Origin: Gluconacetobacter sacchari
Lineage (GTDB): Bacteria > Pseudomonadota > Alphaproteobacteria > Acetobacterales > Acetobacteraceae
NCBI RefSeq assembly: GCF_014174255.1
Contig: NZ_JABEQJ010000020.1
Location: 24,275-88,274, forward strand
DNA length: 64,000 bases
Direction of reading: 5' to 3'
Numbering within the stretch: position 1 is the first letter of the stretch; each line of letters opens with the position of its first letter. The position numbers and the translations under genes were made by a program. Positions 9,399 through 19,797 of this stretch are shown here, in pieces. A model generated the notes under the pieces. It was given only the letters and a program-made list of their open reading frames with translations, had not been told where the DNA came from and did no database searches.

Positions 9399-10796
9399 CT
9401 ACCAGCCCGCCCGGTCAAGGGCGGCGATCGGCGCCTGAAGCGGCTCCCACCCGCGCGTCCGCGCGCGCTGCAACATGGTCGCGCTGTCGTAGTGCTGAAT
9501 GCCCGGCAGCAGGTCGCGCGCCTGCAACCGCCCGATCGAGGCCAGCAATTTCGCCTCCGCCACGATCGTGTCGTGGCGGCTGGTCGCCAGGTCCACCTGC
9601 GCCGCCCGCAAGTTCTGGTCGGCATACAGCACGTCGGTCGTGCTGCGCAGCCCATAGCCATATTCGACCTGGTAGCCCTTCAGCGTCGTCTCGCCCGACC
9701 GCACCTCCGCCTGGCTGGCCGCGATCGCCTGCTGGCCGTTCTCGACGGCCCGCCAGTTGGTCACCACATCCTGCAACGCCGCGCGGCGCGCCTGTTCCAG
9801 CTTCTGGCGCGCCTGCTCGTCCTTGTCGCGCGCCTGGCGGATCTGCGAATTGTACAGGTCGCCGTTATAAAGCGGCTGGACCAGCGACACCGTGCCGCCG
9901 ATCTCCTCCGCATATTCATGCCCGCGAAACGGCGAGGCCGGCCCGACGGTGCCGAACAGCCCCTGCGCCTGGATCTGCGGCCCCCATTGCGAGCGCGCGG
10001 TATCGATATCCGCCTCGGTCGCCGATTTCACCTCGCGCATCTGCGCCAGTTGCGGATTGGCGGCCACCGCCTCCCTCACGGCGAGTTCGATCGAGGGCGG
10101 CAGGCCGGGCAGCCCGTCGGGCATGGCCAGTTGCCCCGGCTCGACCCCGATGACGGCCCGGAAATTCGCCTCAGACGCCGCCAGCGTGGCCCGCACCTGC
10201 GCCAGCGAGACCTCGGCCGAGCGCCGCCGCGTCTCCGCCTGCTCCACGTCGGTACGCGTCACCTGCTCGCCCGGCGCGCCCCCCAGCGTGTAGCGCGAGG
10301 TAATCAGCCGCACCTGCCGGGTCAGCATCTCCAGGTCCGCCTGCCGCACGTCCCGCACATAGCGGTCGCGCAGCACATCCATGTAGGCGCTGATGGCACT
10401 GGTGAAGACCTGCGATTCCGTCAGGCGCAGGGTCTCCCCCTCGGCCCGCGACCGCGCATCCGCCGCCCGCACCTGATTGGCGACATGCCCGAAGGAATAA
10501 AGCGTCTGCTTGGCCGAGACATATCCTTCCGCATAATTCGACGTGAAGGTCCCCAGCGCGAAGGCGCTGGTATAGGGCCCCTGCTGGTAATTCGCATCCA
10601 TGTTGACCGACACGGTCGGCCGCCAGCCACTGCGCGCCTGCGCCGAATTCTCGGTCACGGCGCGCTGGTTCGCCTGCTCGCCCAGCAATGTCGGATTGCC
10701 GCGATAGACCATCGCCAGCGATTCCTGAAGCGTCTGCCCGACGGCAGGCGACATGGCCGCGCAGCAAAGTCCAAGCGCCGCGAAAAAAACACGCAT
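9399..10796 (-). CDS. TolC-family outer membrane efflux channel
   Basis: 465 residues from the ATG at 10796, which has GGCGGAG upstream; an in-frame GTG nine bases earlier overlaps that site and is less likely. A signal peptide (FFAALGLCCAAMSPAVG) is followed by the repeated coiled-coil pattern of TolC, with the typical N-terminal LQESLAMVYRGNPTLLGEQA and SGWRPTVSVN and, in the second repeat, VRSGETTLKGYQVEYGYGLR. It should form the trimeric beta-barrel/alpha-tunnel through which the adaptor-ABC complex expels substrate. It sits between the second and third permease genes, with the preceding stop (TGA) only a few bases before its start, pointing to translational coupling. Confidence 0.92.
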   Translation of the reverse strand: MRVFFAALGLCCAAMSPAVGQTLQESLAMVYRGNPTLLGEQANQRAVTENSAQARSGWRPTVSVNMDANYQQGPYTSAFALGTFTSNYAEGYVSAKQTLYSFGHVANQVRAADARSRAEGETLRLTESQVFTSAISAYMDVLRDRYVRDVRQADLEMLTRQVRLITSRYTLGGAPGEQVTRTDVEQAETRRRSAEVSLAQVRATLAASEANFRAVIGVEPGQLAMPDGLPGLPPSIELAVREAVAANPQLAQMREVKSATEADIDTARSQWGPQIQAQGLFGTVGPASPFRGHEYAEEIGGTVSLVQPLYNGDLYNSQIRQARDKDEQARQKLEQARRAALQDVVTNWRAVENGQQAIAASQAEVRSGETTLKGYQVEYGYGLRSTTDVLYADQNLRAAQVDLATSRHDTIVAEAKLLASIGRLQARDLLPGIQHYDSATMLQRARTRGWEPLQAPIAALDRAGW

Positions 10797-10801
10797 GGCG
10801 A

Positions 10802-13264
10802 TCACTCCGCCCGCAAGGCGCGCGCCGGCTCGGCGCGCGCCAGATGAAAGGTCTGTCCAAGGACGGTGAGAATGGCGATGGCGAAGGCCCCCGCCACCGC
10901 GATCAGGAAATGCGCCGGCGTCAGCGCGATGCGCTCGTCGAACCCGGCCAGCCAGCGCCGCATGAGCATCCAGGCGACCGGACAGGCCAGCACGCAGGCC
11001 AGCGCCACGGGCCGGAGAAAATCCGCCAGCAGCAGCACGACGACCTGCCGCCCGGTCGCCCCCAGCGTCTTGCGGATGCCCACCTCATGCATCCGCCGCG
11101 CGGCCGCGAACGCCGCCAGCCCATACAGCCCCAGGCAGGCAATCAGCAGCGCCGCCGCCGCCCCCAGCGTGAAGATCCGCCCACGCCGCTCGTCGCCGGT
11201 GTAGTAGGCCGCCATCTTCACATCGACGGCCGAAAATTCGCCGGCCGCGTCGGGCAGGACGCCCACCCATGCCCGGTTCAGCCGCCGCGCCATCTCCGAC
11301 GGCACCACACCCTCGAACCGCACGGCCGGGATAGGCTCCATGAGGGGCCGCTTCGCAAGCGTGTCGAAGAACATGATTTCGGGATAGATGGCCTGGCGCG
11401 GCGATTCAAAACGCACATCGTCGATCACGCCGATGATCCGGGCATGCAGCCCGTCCGTATCGAGACCCTTGCCGATCGCCGCGTCCGGCGAGGCGAAGCC
11501 GAAACGGGAAACCGCCACCCGGTTGAGAATCGCGCTCACCGTATGGCTCGCCTGCTCCGCCGGCAGCGGCAGGTCGTCCTGCCCGCGCGCCGCGTCGAAC
11601 CACCGCCCGGCCAGCAGGCGCGGCCGATAAACGTCGAAATAGCGGGTGCTCACAGTGTCCTGCAACAGATGCACCCGCACCGGCCCGGCCGGCCCATCAT
11701 AGCGATAGGTCGAGCGGGTCTTGTTGTCCGGGCTCGGCGCCAGTTCGCCGAAACTCGCGGCCGCCACCCCCGGCACCGTCCGCAGCGCATCCAGCAGCCG
11801 GCGCTGGGCGGCCAGGTCGCCGCCCGGCATCGCGGAGCCGATCAGCAGCCCGGCGCGCGTGTAACCCGGATCGGCCGAGCGCATGAAGGCCGTCTGGTGA
11901 TTGATCACCAGCATGCAGATCACGATCGTCACCGCGATGCCGAACTGCCCGGCCACCAGCCCGTCGCGCAGCCGCGCCGCCCCCCGACCGCCCGACGGCA
12001 TCCGCGTGGCGGCCAGCACGGCGGCCGGCCGATAGCCCGACAGCACCATGGCGGGATAAACCCCGCTGGCAAACCCGCAGACGATGACGATCAGCGGCAG
12101 CAGCCCGCCGACCAGCCCATAGCGGACGGCCAGCGCCTCCCCGGTCAGGCTGGCCAGCGCGGGCACCAGCATTTCGCACAGGACCAGGCCCAGCACGCCC
12201 GCACAGGCCGCCAGCAGCATCGCCTCGCCCATGAACTGGACGAACAGCACCCGCCGCGCGGCACCCAGCGTCTTGCGGATCGCCACCTCGCGAGCCCGCA
12301 ACCCCGCCCGCGCGGTCGCGAGGTTGACCGCATTGGCACAGGCCAGCGCCAGCGCCAGCACGCCCATCAGCCCGATCCCGTCGATGACGGCACGGTCCAC
12401 CCCGTCATCGGCGTACAGGACATGGAAATCACGAAACCGCGCCTCGCGCAGCGGCATCAGCGACAGCCCGAACACCTTTTCGGGATGCTGGCCAATCGCA
12501 TTGGCATCATTGTCCGCGCCCGCGGCATGGCGGATGACGAAATCGCGCATCCGCGCATTCAGCGCGGCGATATCGCCCGGCCGGCGCAGCTTCAGATACA
12601 CGCTGCCGCAATCGCTCCCCCAGGAAACAAAGCAGGAAAAGCCAAGCTCCGACGACGGGATGGGCGCCAGCAACTCGACCCCGGACAGGAAATCCGGCGT
12701 CGTCCGGCTGGCCAGCACGCCGGTCACCACATGGTTCACCGTCACCCCGCCGCGATTGAGCGGCACGACCCGCCCCATCACATCCGTCGTGCCGAACAGC
12801 CGGATGGCCGCACGGTCCGACAGCACCAGCCCGTCAGGCTGCGCCAGCGCCCGGTCCGCCACGCCATGCAGCAGCTTCAACCCGAAGACGCGAAAGAAGG
12901 ACGGATCGGTCTGATAGGAGTCGAGCGCGACGAAGGCCCCGTCCCGCACCACGCGCAACCCGGTCCCCCTCAGCCGGACGGCCGCCTCGATTTCCGGAAA
13001 ATCCTGGAGCATGAAAGGCAGGGCATGAAAGCTGCTCGACGCGTACTCGCCAGGCGCCACGCCGGGCAGGGTCCAGTGTGCGTCGACGCGCGCCAGCCGG
13101 TCGCCATCCGGCAACCCGGCGTTGAAGCCGTATTCGTAGCGCACCAGCAGCGCCAGCGTCAGGAACACGCCGATCCCCAGCGCCAGCCCGAAGACATTGA
13201 GCCCGACATAGAGCGGATGCCGCCGAATCTGGCGCACGACGCTTTTCAGGATGGTAGCAAGCAC
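10802..13264 (-). CDS. FtsX-type ABC transporter permease (second of three)
   Basis: 820 residues starting at a GTG (VLATILKSVVRQIRRHP) with GGAGG six bases upstream. The start matches the ATG start of the adjacent paralogue (MLTTILRGAVRQARRHP). Two FtsX/MacB halves are present, each with a periplasmic domain and membrane helices. The hallmark cytoplasmic segments GLRAREVAIRKTLGAARRVLF and RRMHEVGIRKTLGATGRQ are seen in the two halves. It is closely similar over its whole length to the permease at 13359-15830, so the pair arose by tandem duplication. It belongs to the adaptor-ATPase-permease-TolC operon. The role is export or mechanotransmission with TolC; the substrate is unknown. Confidence 0.87.
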   Translation of the reverse strand: MLATILKSVVRQIRRHPLYVGLNVFGLALGIGVFLTLALLVRYEYGFNAGLPDGDRLARVDAHWTLPGVAPGEYASSSFHALPFMLQDFPEIEAAVRLRGTGLRVVRDGAFVALDSYQTDPSFFRVFGLKLLHGVADRALAQPDGLVLSDRAAIRLFGTTDVMGRVVPLNRGGVTVNHVVTGVLASRTTPDFLSGVELLAPIPSSELGFSCFVSWGSDCGSVYLKLRRPGDIAALNARMRDFVIRHAAGADNDANAIGQHPEKVFGLSLMPLREARFRDFHVLYADDGVDRAVIDGIGLMGVLALALACANAVNLATARAGLRAREVAIRKTLGAARRVLFVQFMGEAMLLAACAGVLGLVLCEMLVPALASLTGEALAVRYGLVGGLLPLIVIVCGFASGVYPAMVLSGYRPAAVLAATRMPSGGRGAARLRDGLVAGQFGIAVTIVICMLVINHQTAFMRSADPGYTRAGLLIGSAMPGGDLAAQRRLLDALRTVPGVAAASFGELAPSPDNKTRSTYRYDGPAGPVRVHLLQDTVSTRYFDVYRPRLLAGRWFDAARGQDDLPLPAEQASHTVSAILNRVAVSRFGFASPDAAIGKGLDTDGLHARIIGVIDDVRFESPRQAIYPEIMFFDTLAKRPLMEPIPAVRFEGVVPSEMARRLNRAWVGVLPDAAGEFSAVDVKMAAYYTGDERRGRIFTLGAAAALLIACLGLYGLAAFAAARRMHEVGIRKTLGATGRQVVVLLLADFLRPVALACVLACPVAWMLMRRWLAGFDERIALTPAHFLIAVAGAFAIAILTVLGQTFHLARAEPARALRAE

Positions 13265-13358
13265 GCAATGCCTCCCCAGGCCGCCACAGGGCGAAAGGCC
13301 ACCCTCCCCGCCAGGGCGGGAAGCACGACCGGAATGAAAATGGATGCCGTCATGTCGC

Positions 13359-15830
13359 CTACTGCGCCCGCAGCGCCCGCGCCGGCTCGGCGCGCGCGAC
13401 ACGCAGCGTCTGCCCCAGCACCGTCAGCGTCGCGATCAGCAACGCCCCCGCGACCGCGATCAGGAAATGCAGCGGGGTCAGCGGCACGCGCTGTTCGAAG
13501 CCCGAGAGCCACGCCCGCATCACGACCCACGCCACCGGGCAGGCCAGCACGCAGGCCAACGCCACCGGCCGCAGGAAATCGCGCAGCAGCAGGCTGACGA
13601 TCTGCCGGCCCGACGCCCCCAGCGTCTTGCGGATGCCGATCTCATGCACCCGCCGGATCGCCGAGAACGCCGCCAGGCTGTACAGCCCCATGCAGGCGAT
13701 CAGCAGCGCCACCACCGCGCCGACGGTAAAGATATGCCCCCGCCGCTCGTCGCCCACGAACAGTTCGGCCATCCGCTCGTCTGCCGGCTGGAAGTTGCTG
13801 GCGAGTTCCGGCCGGACGGAGCCCCAGGCCCGGTCGAGGCGCCGCGCCATCTCCGCCGGCGCCACACCCTCAAAGCGCACGGCCGGGATAGGGTCGACGA
13901 ACGGCACCCGGGCCAACGTGTCGAAGAAGATGATCTCCGGCGCCACCTCCTCCCGTGGCGAGACGAAGCGCATGTCCTCCACCACACCGATGATCCGCGC
14001 TCTCAACCCATCCGCCGTCAGGACCTGGCCGATCGCCTGCCGGGGCGTGGCGAAGCCCAACGTCACCGTCGTCCTGGCATTGACGACGACATTGAAACTG
14101 CCCCTGCTCTTCAGAAGATCGTCGGCATCCGGCCCCTCGTCCTGCCCCCGTCCGGGGTCGAACCAGCGCCCCGCCAGCAGGCGCGGCCGATAGACCTCGA
14201 AATAACCGGGCCCGACCCGGTCGAACAGCATCTGGATTGAAACCGGGCCGTTCGGCCCGGCATATTTGTAATCCGAGCGCGACATCGAATGGGGCGCCGG
14301 CTCCAGTTCGCCAAACCCGACGGCGGCAACGCCCGGCACCGCCCGCAGGGTATCGAGCATCCCGCGCTGCTGCCCCAGGTCCCCACCGAGCACCTGCTGG
14401 CCGATCAGCAGGCCGGATTTGCTGTATCCCCGGTCGGCATCGCGCATGAACGCGGTCTGCCGGTCGATCACCAGCGTGCAGATGACGATGGCGATCGCGA
14501 TCGCGAACTGCCCCGCGACCAGGGCATTGCGCAGCCGCGCGGCACCCCGCCCGCCCGAGGGCATGCGCGCCGCCGCCAGCACGGCCGCGGGCCGATAACC
14601 GGACAGGATCGTGGCCGGATGAAACCCGCTGGCCAGGCCGGCCACCACGACCACCACCGGCAGCACCGCCAGCACGAACCCGTATGAAACCGTCACCCCT
14701 TCCCCGGTCAGGCTCGCGATCTCGGGCGTCAGGATCTCGCACAGCACCAGGCCGACAATCCCCGCGACGGCGGTGACGACCAGCGCCTCGCCCATGAACT
14801 GGACGAACAGCACCCGGCGCGTGGCACCCAGCGTCTTGCGCACCGCGACCTCCCGCGCCCGCAGCCCGGCCCGCGCGGTGGCCAGATTGACCGTATTGGC
14901 ACAGGCCAGCACCAGCGCCAGGAATCCGACCAGCCCGATCGCATCGACCACATTGCGGTCCACGCCGTCATCGCTGTCCACCACGCCCACATCGTAAAAA
15001 TTCAGGCGACGCAGCGGCACCAGCCGCATGTCATAGATCTTCTCCGGATGCGGGCCGAGGGCGACGCGATCGTCGTCGGCGCCCGAGGCGTGGCGGATGA
15101 CGAAATCACGCAGCCGCGCGCGCATGGCACCGATATCCTCCGGCGTCCTCAGACGCAGGACGAGCGCGCCGCACGCCGATCCCCAATACAGAAAGCACGA
15201 TCGCGTCCGCGCTTCCTCGCCGGGAATGGGCACGATCATCTCGGCACGGGCAAGCAGATTCGGCCCACGGACGGGCGCCATGACACCGGTCACGACATGA
15301 ACCGACCGCACCCCCGCCTCGTTGAGTTCGACGCGCCGGCCCAGGATATCGCGTGTCCCGAATGCCTTCATCGCGGCCGCTTCCGACAGCACCAGCCCGT
15401 CCGGCCGCACCAGCGCATCATCCGCCACCCCGCGCGACAAGGCGATTCCGAAGACATGAAAGAACGACGGATCCGCTTCATAACCATCGAATTTCGTAAA
15501 CGCGCCCTCCCGCCCGGTACGGAATGTCGACGGCATGAACCGCACGGCATCCTCGATTTCCGGAAAATCCTGCCGCAGAAAAGGCAGGGGGAGAAAGCTG
15601 GCATGCGCTTCCTCCATCGGCACGATTCCGGACAGCGTCCAATTCGCGTCCACCCGCACCAGCCGTTCGACGCCCGGCACCCCGGCATCGAAACTGGATT
15701 CATACCGCACCAGCAGCGCCAGGGTCAGGAACACGCCGATCCCCAGCGCCAGGCCGAACAGGTCGAGCCCGACATAGACAGGATGACGCCGTGCCTGCCG
15801 CACCGCGCCGCGCAGGATGGTGGTCAGCAT
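13359..15830 (-). CDS. FtsX-type ABC transporter permease (first of three)
   Basis: 823 residues starting MLTTILRGAVRQARRHPVYV just downstream of the ATPase gene (12-base gap). Same plan as its neighbours: first helix about 20-40 (GLDLFGLALGIGVFLTLALL), periplasmic MacB-type domain, three central helices with RAREVAVRKTLGATRRVLF, a second periplasmic domain, and a C-terminal helical bundle with RRVHEIGIRKTLGASGRQ. Like the others it carries no ATPase domain and must use the separate ATPase at 15843-16526. It is the tandem paralogue of the next gene. Heterodimer formation between the two paralogues is plausible but is inference. Confidence 0.87.
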   Translation of the reverse strand: MLTTILRGAVRQARRHPVYVGLDLFGLALGIGVFLTLALLVRYESSFDAGVPGVERLVRVDANWTLSGIVPMEEAHASFLPLPFLRQDFPEIEDAVRFMPSTFRTGREGAFTKFDGYEADPSFFHVFGIALSRGVADDALVRPDGLVLSEAAAMKAFGTRDILGRRVELNEAGVRSVHVVTGVMAPVRGPNLLARAEMIVPIPGEEARTRSCFLYWGSACGALVLRLRTPEDIGAMRARLRDFVIRHASGADDDRVALGPHPEKIYDMRLVPLRRLNFYDVGVVDSDDGVDRNVVDAIGLVGFLALVLACANTVNLATARAGLRAREVAVRKTLGATRRVLFVQFMGEALVVTAVAGIVGLVLCEILTPEIASLTGEGVTVSYGFVLAVLPVVVVVAGLASGFHPATILSGYRPAAVLAAARMPSGGRGAARLRNALVAGQFAIAIAIVICTLVIDRQTAFMRDADRGYSKSGLLIGQQVLGGDLGQQRGMLDTLRAVPGVAAVGFGELEPAPHSMSRSDYKYAGPNGPVSIQMLFDRVGPGYFEVYRPRLLAGRWFDPGRGQDEGPDADDLLKSRGSFNVVVNARTTVTLGFATPRQAIGQVLTADGLRARIIGVVEDMRFVSPREEVAPEIIFFDTLARVPFVDPIPAVRFEGVAPAEMARRLDRAWGSVRPELASNFQPADERMAELFVGDERRGHIFTVGAVVALLIACMGLYSLAAFSAIRRVHEIGIRKTLGASGRQIVSLLLRDFLRPVALACVLACPVAWVVMRAWLSGFEQRVPLTPLHFLIAVAGALLIATLTVLGQTLRVARAEPARALRAQ

Positions 15831-15842
15831 GGTCCCCGTTTC

Positions 15843-16526
<684 letters not shown>

Positions 16527-16546
16527 GTCCGTGACGTTCCGTTCGG

Positions 16547-17869
16547 TCAGTGGATTGAAAGATGGTTGAAATTCTTGAAGGAATTATAAGACGAGACGAT
16601 CACCCGGTCCCCGGCGCGCAGACCTTGCGTAATCTCGACCTGCTCGGGGTTGCGCCGTCCGGACGCGATCGCCGTCCGGTCGGCCCCATGCCCGTCCGGC
16701 GTCATGACGAAGGCCGCCGTTCCGCCGCCGGCTTCCAGCCACGCGCCGTTGGGCAGCACCAGCGCCGGATGCGTCTCGCCGAGCGTGATCCGCACGTCCA
16801 CGCTCTCCCCCCGGCGCAACCCCGCGGGCATGGCCGCGTCGAAGGTCAGTTCGGCGCGGAACTGGCCGTTGGTCACCTGCGGGTGGACGCGCGCCACCGT
16901 CATCGCGACCCGCGCGTCGCCGATCTCCGCTTCCGCCCGCTGCCCGACCGAAACCCGGCCCAGATAGAATTCGTCGATATCGGCATCCAGCCGATACTGC
17001 CCCTCGCTGTCGATCTGCCCGATCCGGTCGCCCGCCTTCAGCGACTGCCCCGGCTGGAGGTCGAAATTCGTCAGCCTCCCCGCCACCGGCGCGCGCAGCA
17101 CCAGCGCGTTCAGACTGTCCTCCACCACCGCCAGGTTGCTGCGCAGCCGCAGCACCTCGCGGTCGATTTCGTCGCTCTGCCGTCCCGCGACCGCCAGGTC
17201 CTGCGTCCGCGCCGCCTCCAGCCGCGCAAGCCGGCTGGAATCATACTCGGCCTCGTCCCGATAGCTTTGCAGGTTGGCGTCGGATTCGAACCCCTGCCCA
17301 TGAAGCTGTTCGTGAATCTCCAGTTGCCGCCGGGCTTTCAGCAGATTGTAGCGCGCCTCGCCAAGCTGGCTTTCCTCGCTGGTCCGCGTCTGCTGCAACG
17401 CCAGCCGCTGCGCACTCACCGCGCCAAGCTGGCTGGCGATCTGCGCCTCGCGCGACGTGACATCCAACTGAAGCTGCGGGTTGGCCAGCCGGACCAGGAC
17501 ATCGCCCCTGGCCAGCAGCGCGCCGTCCCGCGCCACGACCTCCAGCACGTCGCCGCCCTGCACCGCGCCCACATAGGTCACATGCAGCGGCGACACGCTG
17601 GCCCGCACCGGCAGGTAATCGAGAAACGGCGCCGAGCGCACCGTCTCGATCGTGACCTGGTCGGCCCGCACCGACAGCGTGCCGGCCGCCGGCACCATCC
17701 GCCACACCATCACGCCGGCCACCACCGCCGCCGCCCCGGCCCCCCACCGCACCGCGCGACGCGCCATCACCTGGTGGCGCGGACGGCGCACGGCCCGGTC
17801 CATCCCGCCCCCCTTCGCCGGGGGCGTCGCTTGCGGAATGGCGTCGGGCGATGAAATCGGTCGGTCCAT
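16547..17869 (-). CDS. HlyD/MacA-type periplasmic adaptor subunit
   Basis: 440 residues from the ATG at 17869, which has GAGGGA eight bases upstream; an earlier ATG in frame has no such site. The short cytoplasmic N-terminus is followed by one membrane helix (AVRWGAGAAAVVAGVMVWRM, about 42-62). Then come a lipoyl-like half (GAVQGGDVLEVVARDGALLARGDVLVRLANP), a coiled-coil hairpin of about 150 residues, the second lipoyl half (LRAPVAGRLTNFDLQPGQSL) and beta-barrel domains. It should bridge the inner-membrane permeases and TolC. It is the first gene of the six-gene operon. Two tandem inverted repeats lie about 95-130 bases upstream, pointing to regulated expression. Confidence 0.9.
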   Translation of the reverse strand: MDRPISSPDAIPQATPPAKGGGMDRAVRRPRHQVMARRAVRWGAGAAAVVAGVMVWRMVPAAGTLSVRADQVTIETVRSAPFLDYLPVRASVSPLHVTYVGAVQGGDVLEVVARDGALLARGDVLVRLANPQLQLDVTSREAQIASQLGAVSAQRLALQQTRTSEESQLGEARYNLLKARRQLEIHEQLHGQGFESDANLQSYRDEAEYDSSRLARLEAARTQDLAVAGRQSDEIDREVLRLRSNLAVVEDSLNALVLRAPVAGRLTNFDLQPGQSLKAGDRIGQIDSEGQYRLDADIDEFYLGRVSVGQRAEAEIGDARVAMTVARVHPQVTNGQFRAELTFDAAMPAGLRRGESVDVRITLGETHPALVLPNGAWLEAGGGTAAFVMTPDGHGADRTAIASGRRNPEQVEITQGLRAGDRVIVSSYNSFKNFNHLSIH

Positions 17870-17963
17870 GCTCTGTTTCCCTCGTTCGCAGACAGTGTAC
17901 GACACCAGGACAGATTTTTATCTCATTGACGCAAAACGATCTTTTTTCACCTCCCGTCCCCCC

Positions 17964-17998
17964 TGTCCGGCAGCGGACAAACTGTCCGAAACCGGACA
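17964..17998 (-). promoter_or_regulatory. Two tandem TGTCCG-N4-CGGACA operators before the efflux operon
   Basis: Perfect inverted repeats TGTCCG-GCAG-CGGACA (17964-17979) and TGTCCG-AAAC-CGGACA (17983-17998), with centres 19 bases apart, lie 95-130 bases upstream of the adaptor start. Paired palindromes at this distance look like binding sites for a Fis-type DNA-binding domain such as that of the response regulator at 19798-20991 (inference). I found no convincing sigma-54 -24/-12 element between the repeats and the gene. Confidence 0.65.
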
Positions 17999-18040
17999 GT
18001 CCCACCGCCCCTGTCAACACCCGTCCGGCCGAATCGCCGT

Positions 18041-18649
18041 TCAGATGGTGACAAGCAGCGCAACCGCGACGGCCAGCAGCACGCCGCCGATCACCCGGTT
18101 GAACAGCCCGGCATGCCCCAGCACCCAGGCACGGGCCACGTCATGGGACAGCGCGCAGGCCACCAGCGCGAACCACAGCAGATGCAGCAGCGAAATCATG
18201 GCGCCGCACACCAGGGCCTGGCCCAGGGTCGAACCCGGTCCGATCACCTGCGTGTAGAGGCTGACGACGAACAGCGCCGTCTTGGGATTGAGCACATTGG
18301 TCAGGAAACCGCTCGCGAACGACCGCGCGCCGGACAATACGCAGTCGCCCGCCCCCCCGTCTTCCAGCGCCGGCCCCGCCCGCATGTTCCGCAGCCCGAC
18401 ATGGGCCAGGTAGAGCGCGCCGGCGATCCGCACATACAGCAGCAGGCCCGGCACCACGGCGCGCGCGCCCGCCAGCAGGAACAGGGCATACCCCACATGC
18501 ACCCAGCACGAAACGGCAATCCCCAGCGCCGAGAGCACGCCGGCGCGGCGGCCATGCAGGCAACTGTTGCGCGACACCATGACGAAGTCCGCGCCCGGGC
18601 TGATCACCGCAAGGCCCGTCACCGACAGGACGACAAGATAATGCTCCAT
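18041..18649 (-). CDS. LysE/RhtB-family amino acid exporter
   Basis: 202 residues, six hydrophobic helices. The N-terminal motif VTGLAVISPGADFVMVSRNS is the LysE/RhtB signature, and NVLNPKTALFVVSLY is the second conserved block with the Asn-Pro-Lys motif. Proteins of this family export amino acids or related small molecules from the cytoplasm. The gene is divergent from the LysR-type regulator at 18771, a common pairing in which the regulator controls the exporter. It lies upstream of and in the same direction as the efflux operon, but the operator pair between them suggests a separate transcript. The substrate cannot be told. Confidence 0.87.
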   Translation of the reverse strand: MEHYLVVLSVTGLAVISPGADFVMVSRNSCLHGRRAGVLSALGIAVSCWVHVGYALFLLAGARAVVPGLLLYVRIAGALYLAHVGLRNMRAGPALEDGGAGDCVLSGARSFASGFLTNVLNPKTALFVVSLYTQVIGPGSTLGQALVCGAMISLLHLLWFALVACALSHDVARAWVLGHAGLFNRVIGGVLLAVAVALLVTI

Positions 18650-18770
18650 ACCGCGCCACGCTCCACATCAGGGGAAAGCCCCGCTGTGCCAGGCGCGCGC
18701 CTCCGGAAAAATCGATTTGATCTGACGCGATTCCGTGAGAAATCCTCACAGGACGAAACAGGAGTCCCCG

Positions 18771-19670
18771 GTGTCCGCCGCGCGTCCGCCCCTTCCCTCG
18801 CTCAACGCGCTGCGCGCCTTCGCCGCCGCCGCGCGCCGCGACACCCTGCACCAGGCGGCCGAGGACCTGCATGTGACCCACGGCGCGGTCAGCCGGCAGA
18901 TCCATCAGCTCGAACAGGCGCTGGGCGAGCCCCTCTTCTCCCCGCGCGGGCGCGGCCGTGTCCTCACCCCGCGCGGCCGCCGGCTCGCCGACGCGCTGCA
19001 CGCGATATTCGACGACCTGTCCCACACGCTGGAGGATTTCCGGCGCGACGGCCCGGCACAGCCGCTGTCGGTATCCTGCGAACCCACGCTGTGCCTGAAG
19101 ATGCTGATCCGCGCCCTGGCCCCCCTCAAGGCCGATACCGGGCTCGACATCAAGCTGCTCGCGGCGGGCGGCCCGGTGGATTTCGCGCGGGACGGCATCG
19201 ACCTCGCCATCCGCAGGACCGATTTCCCGATCGATCCCGCGCTCGACCTCTACCCCCTGGCGGACGAAATGGCGGGACCGGTGCTGTCGCCCGCCCTGCT
19301 GCGCGACCATGAAGGCGCCATCGGCCACCTCCCCCGGCTGCACAGCCAGACCCGCCCCGAGGCGTGGCGCACCTGGTGCCGCAATAGCGGCCTCCGGCCC
19401 ACGCGCGCGCGCAGGCACGTCTTCGAGCATTTCTATCAGACGCTGGAGGCCGCGCAGGCCGGACAGGGGGTGGCCATCGCCTCGGTCTACATGGCGGCCG
19501 CCGATCTCGGCGCCGGATTGCTGGCCGCCCCGCACGGCTTCGCGCCCGACGGCACGCGCTATGTCTGCCTGTCCCCGCTCCCGATCGCGCAGGACCCGCG
19601 CCGCCGGATCTTCGCGGCCTGGCTCGCGCGCCACATGCGCGATCTCGCCCGCCCGGTTCCTCTCCGGTGA
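18771..19670 (+). CDS. LysR-family transcriptional regulator
   Basis: 299 residues from a GTG at 18771 with GGAG six bases upstream; another in-frame GTG at 18735 has no such site. Residues about 8-65 form the winged helix-turn-helix (SLNALRAFAAAARRDTLHQA, then HVTHGAVSRQIHQLEQALG). The rest is a periplasmic-binding-protein-like effector domain in the GcvA style (VSCEPTLCLKMLIRALAPL). It is divergent from the LysE exporter and most likely regulates it in response to the exported compound (inference from arrangement). Confidence 0.88.
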   Translation: MSAARPPLPSLNALRAFAAAARRDTLHQAAEDLHVTHGAVSRQIHQLEQALGEPLFSPRGRGRVLTPRGRRLADALHAIFDDLSHTLEDFRRDGPAQPLSVSCEPTLCLKMLIRALAPLKADTGLDIKLLAAGGPVDFARDGIDLAIRRTDFPIDPALDLYPLADEMAGPVLSPALLRDHEGAIGHLPRLHSQTRPEAWRTWCRNSGLRPTRARRHVFEHFYQTLEAAQAGQGVAIASVYMAAADLGAGLLAAPHGFAPDGTRYVCLSPLPIAQDPRRRIFAAWLARHMRDLARPVPLR

Positions 19671-19797
19671 AAACCGTGTATGTTTCCGACCTGTCGTCCC
19701 GCACGCTAAAAAAACATCGATATCGCAGCACCGTTTTTCCACGCCGCCCGCGCGCCGGACCAGCGCCGGAAGGACGGAAGCAGGAGCCCCCTTCACG

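Noticed and set aside
17870..17963. Sigma-54 promoter upstream of the efflux operon
   Set aside because: No GG-N10-GC element with acceptable flanks was found between the operators and the adaptor gene.
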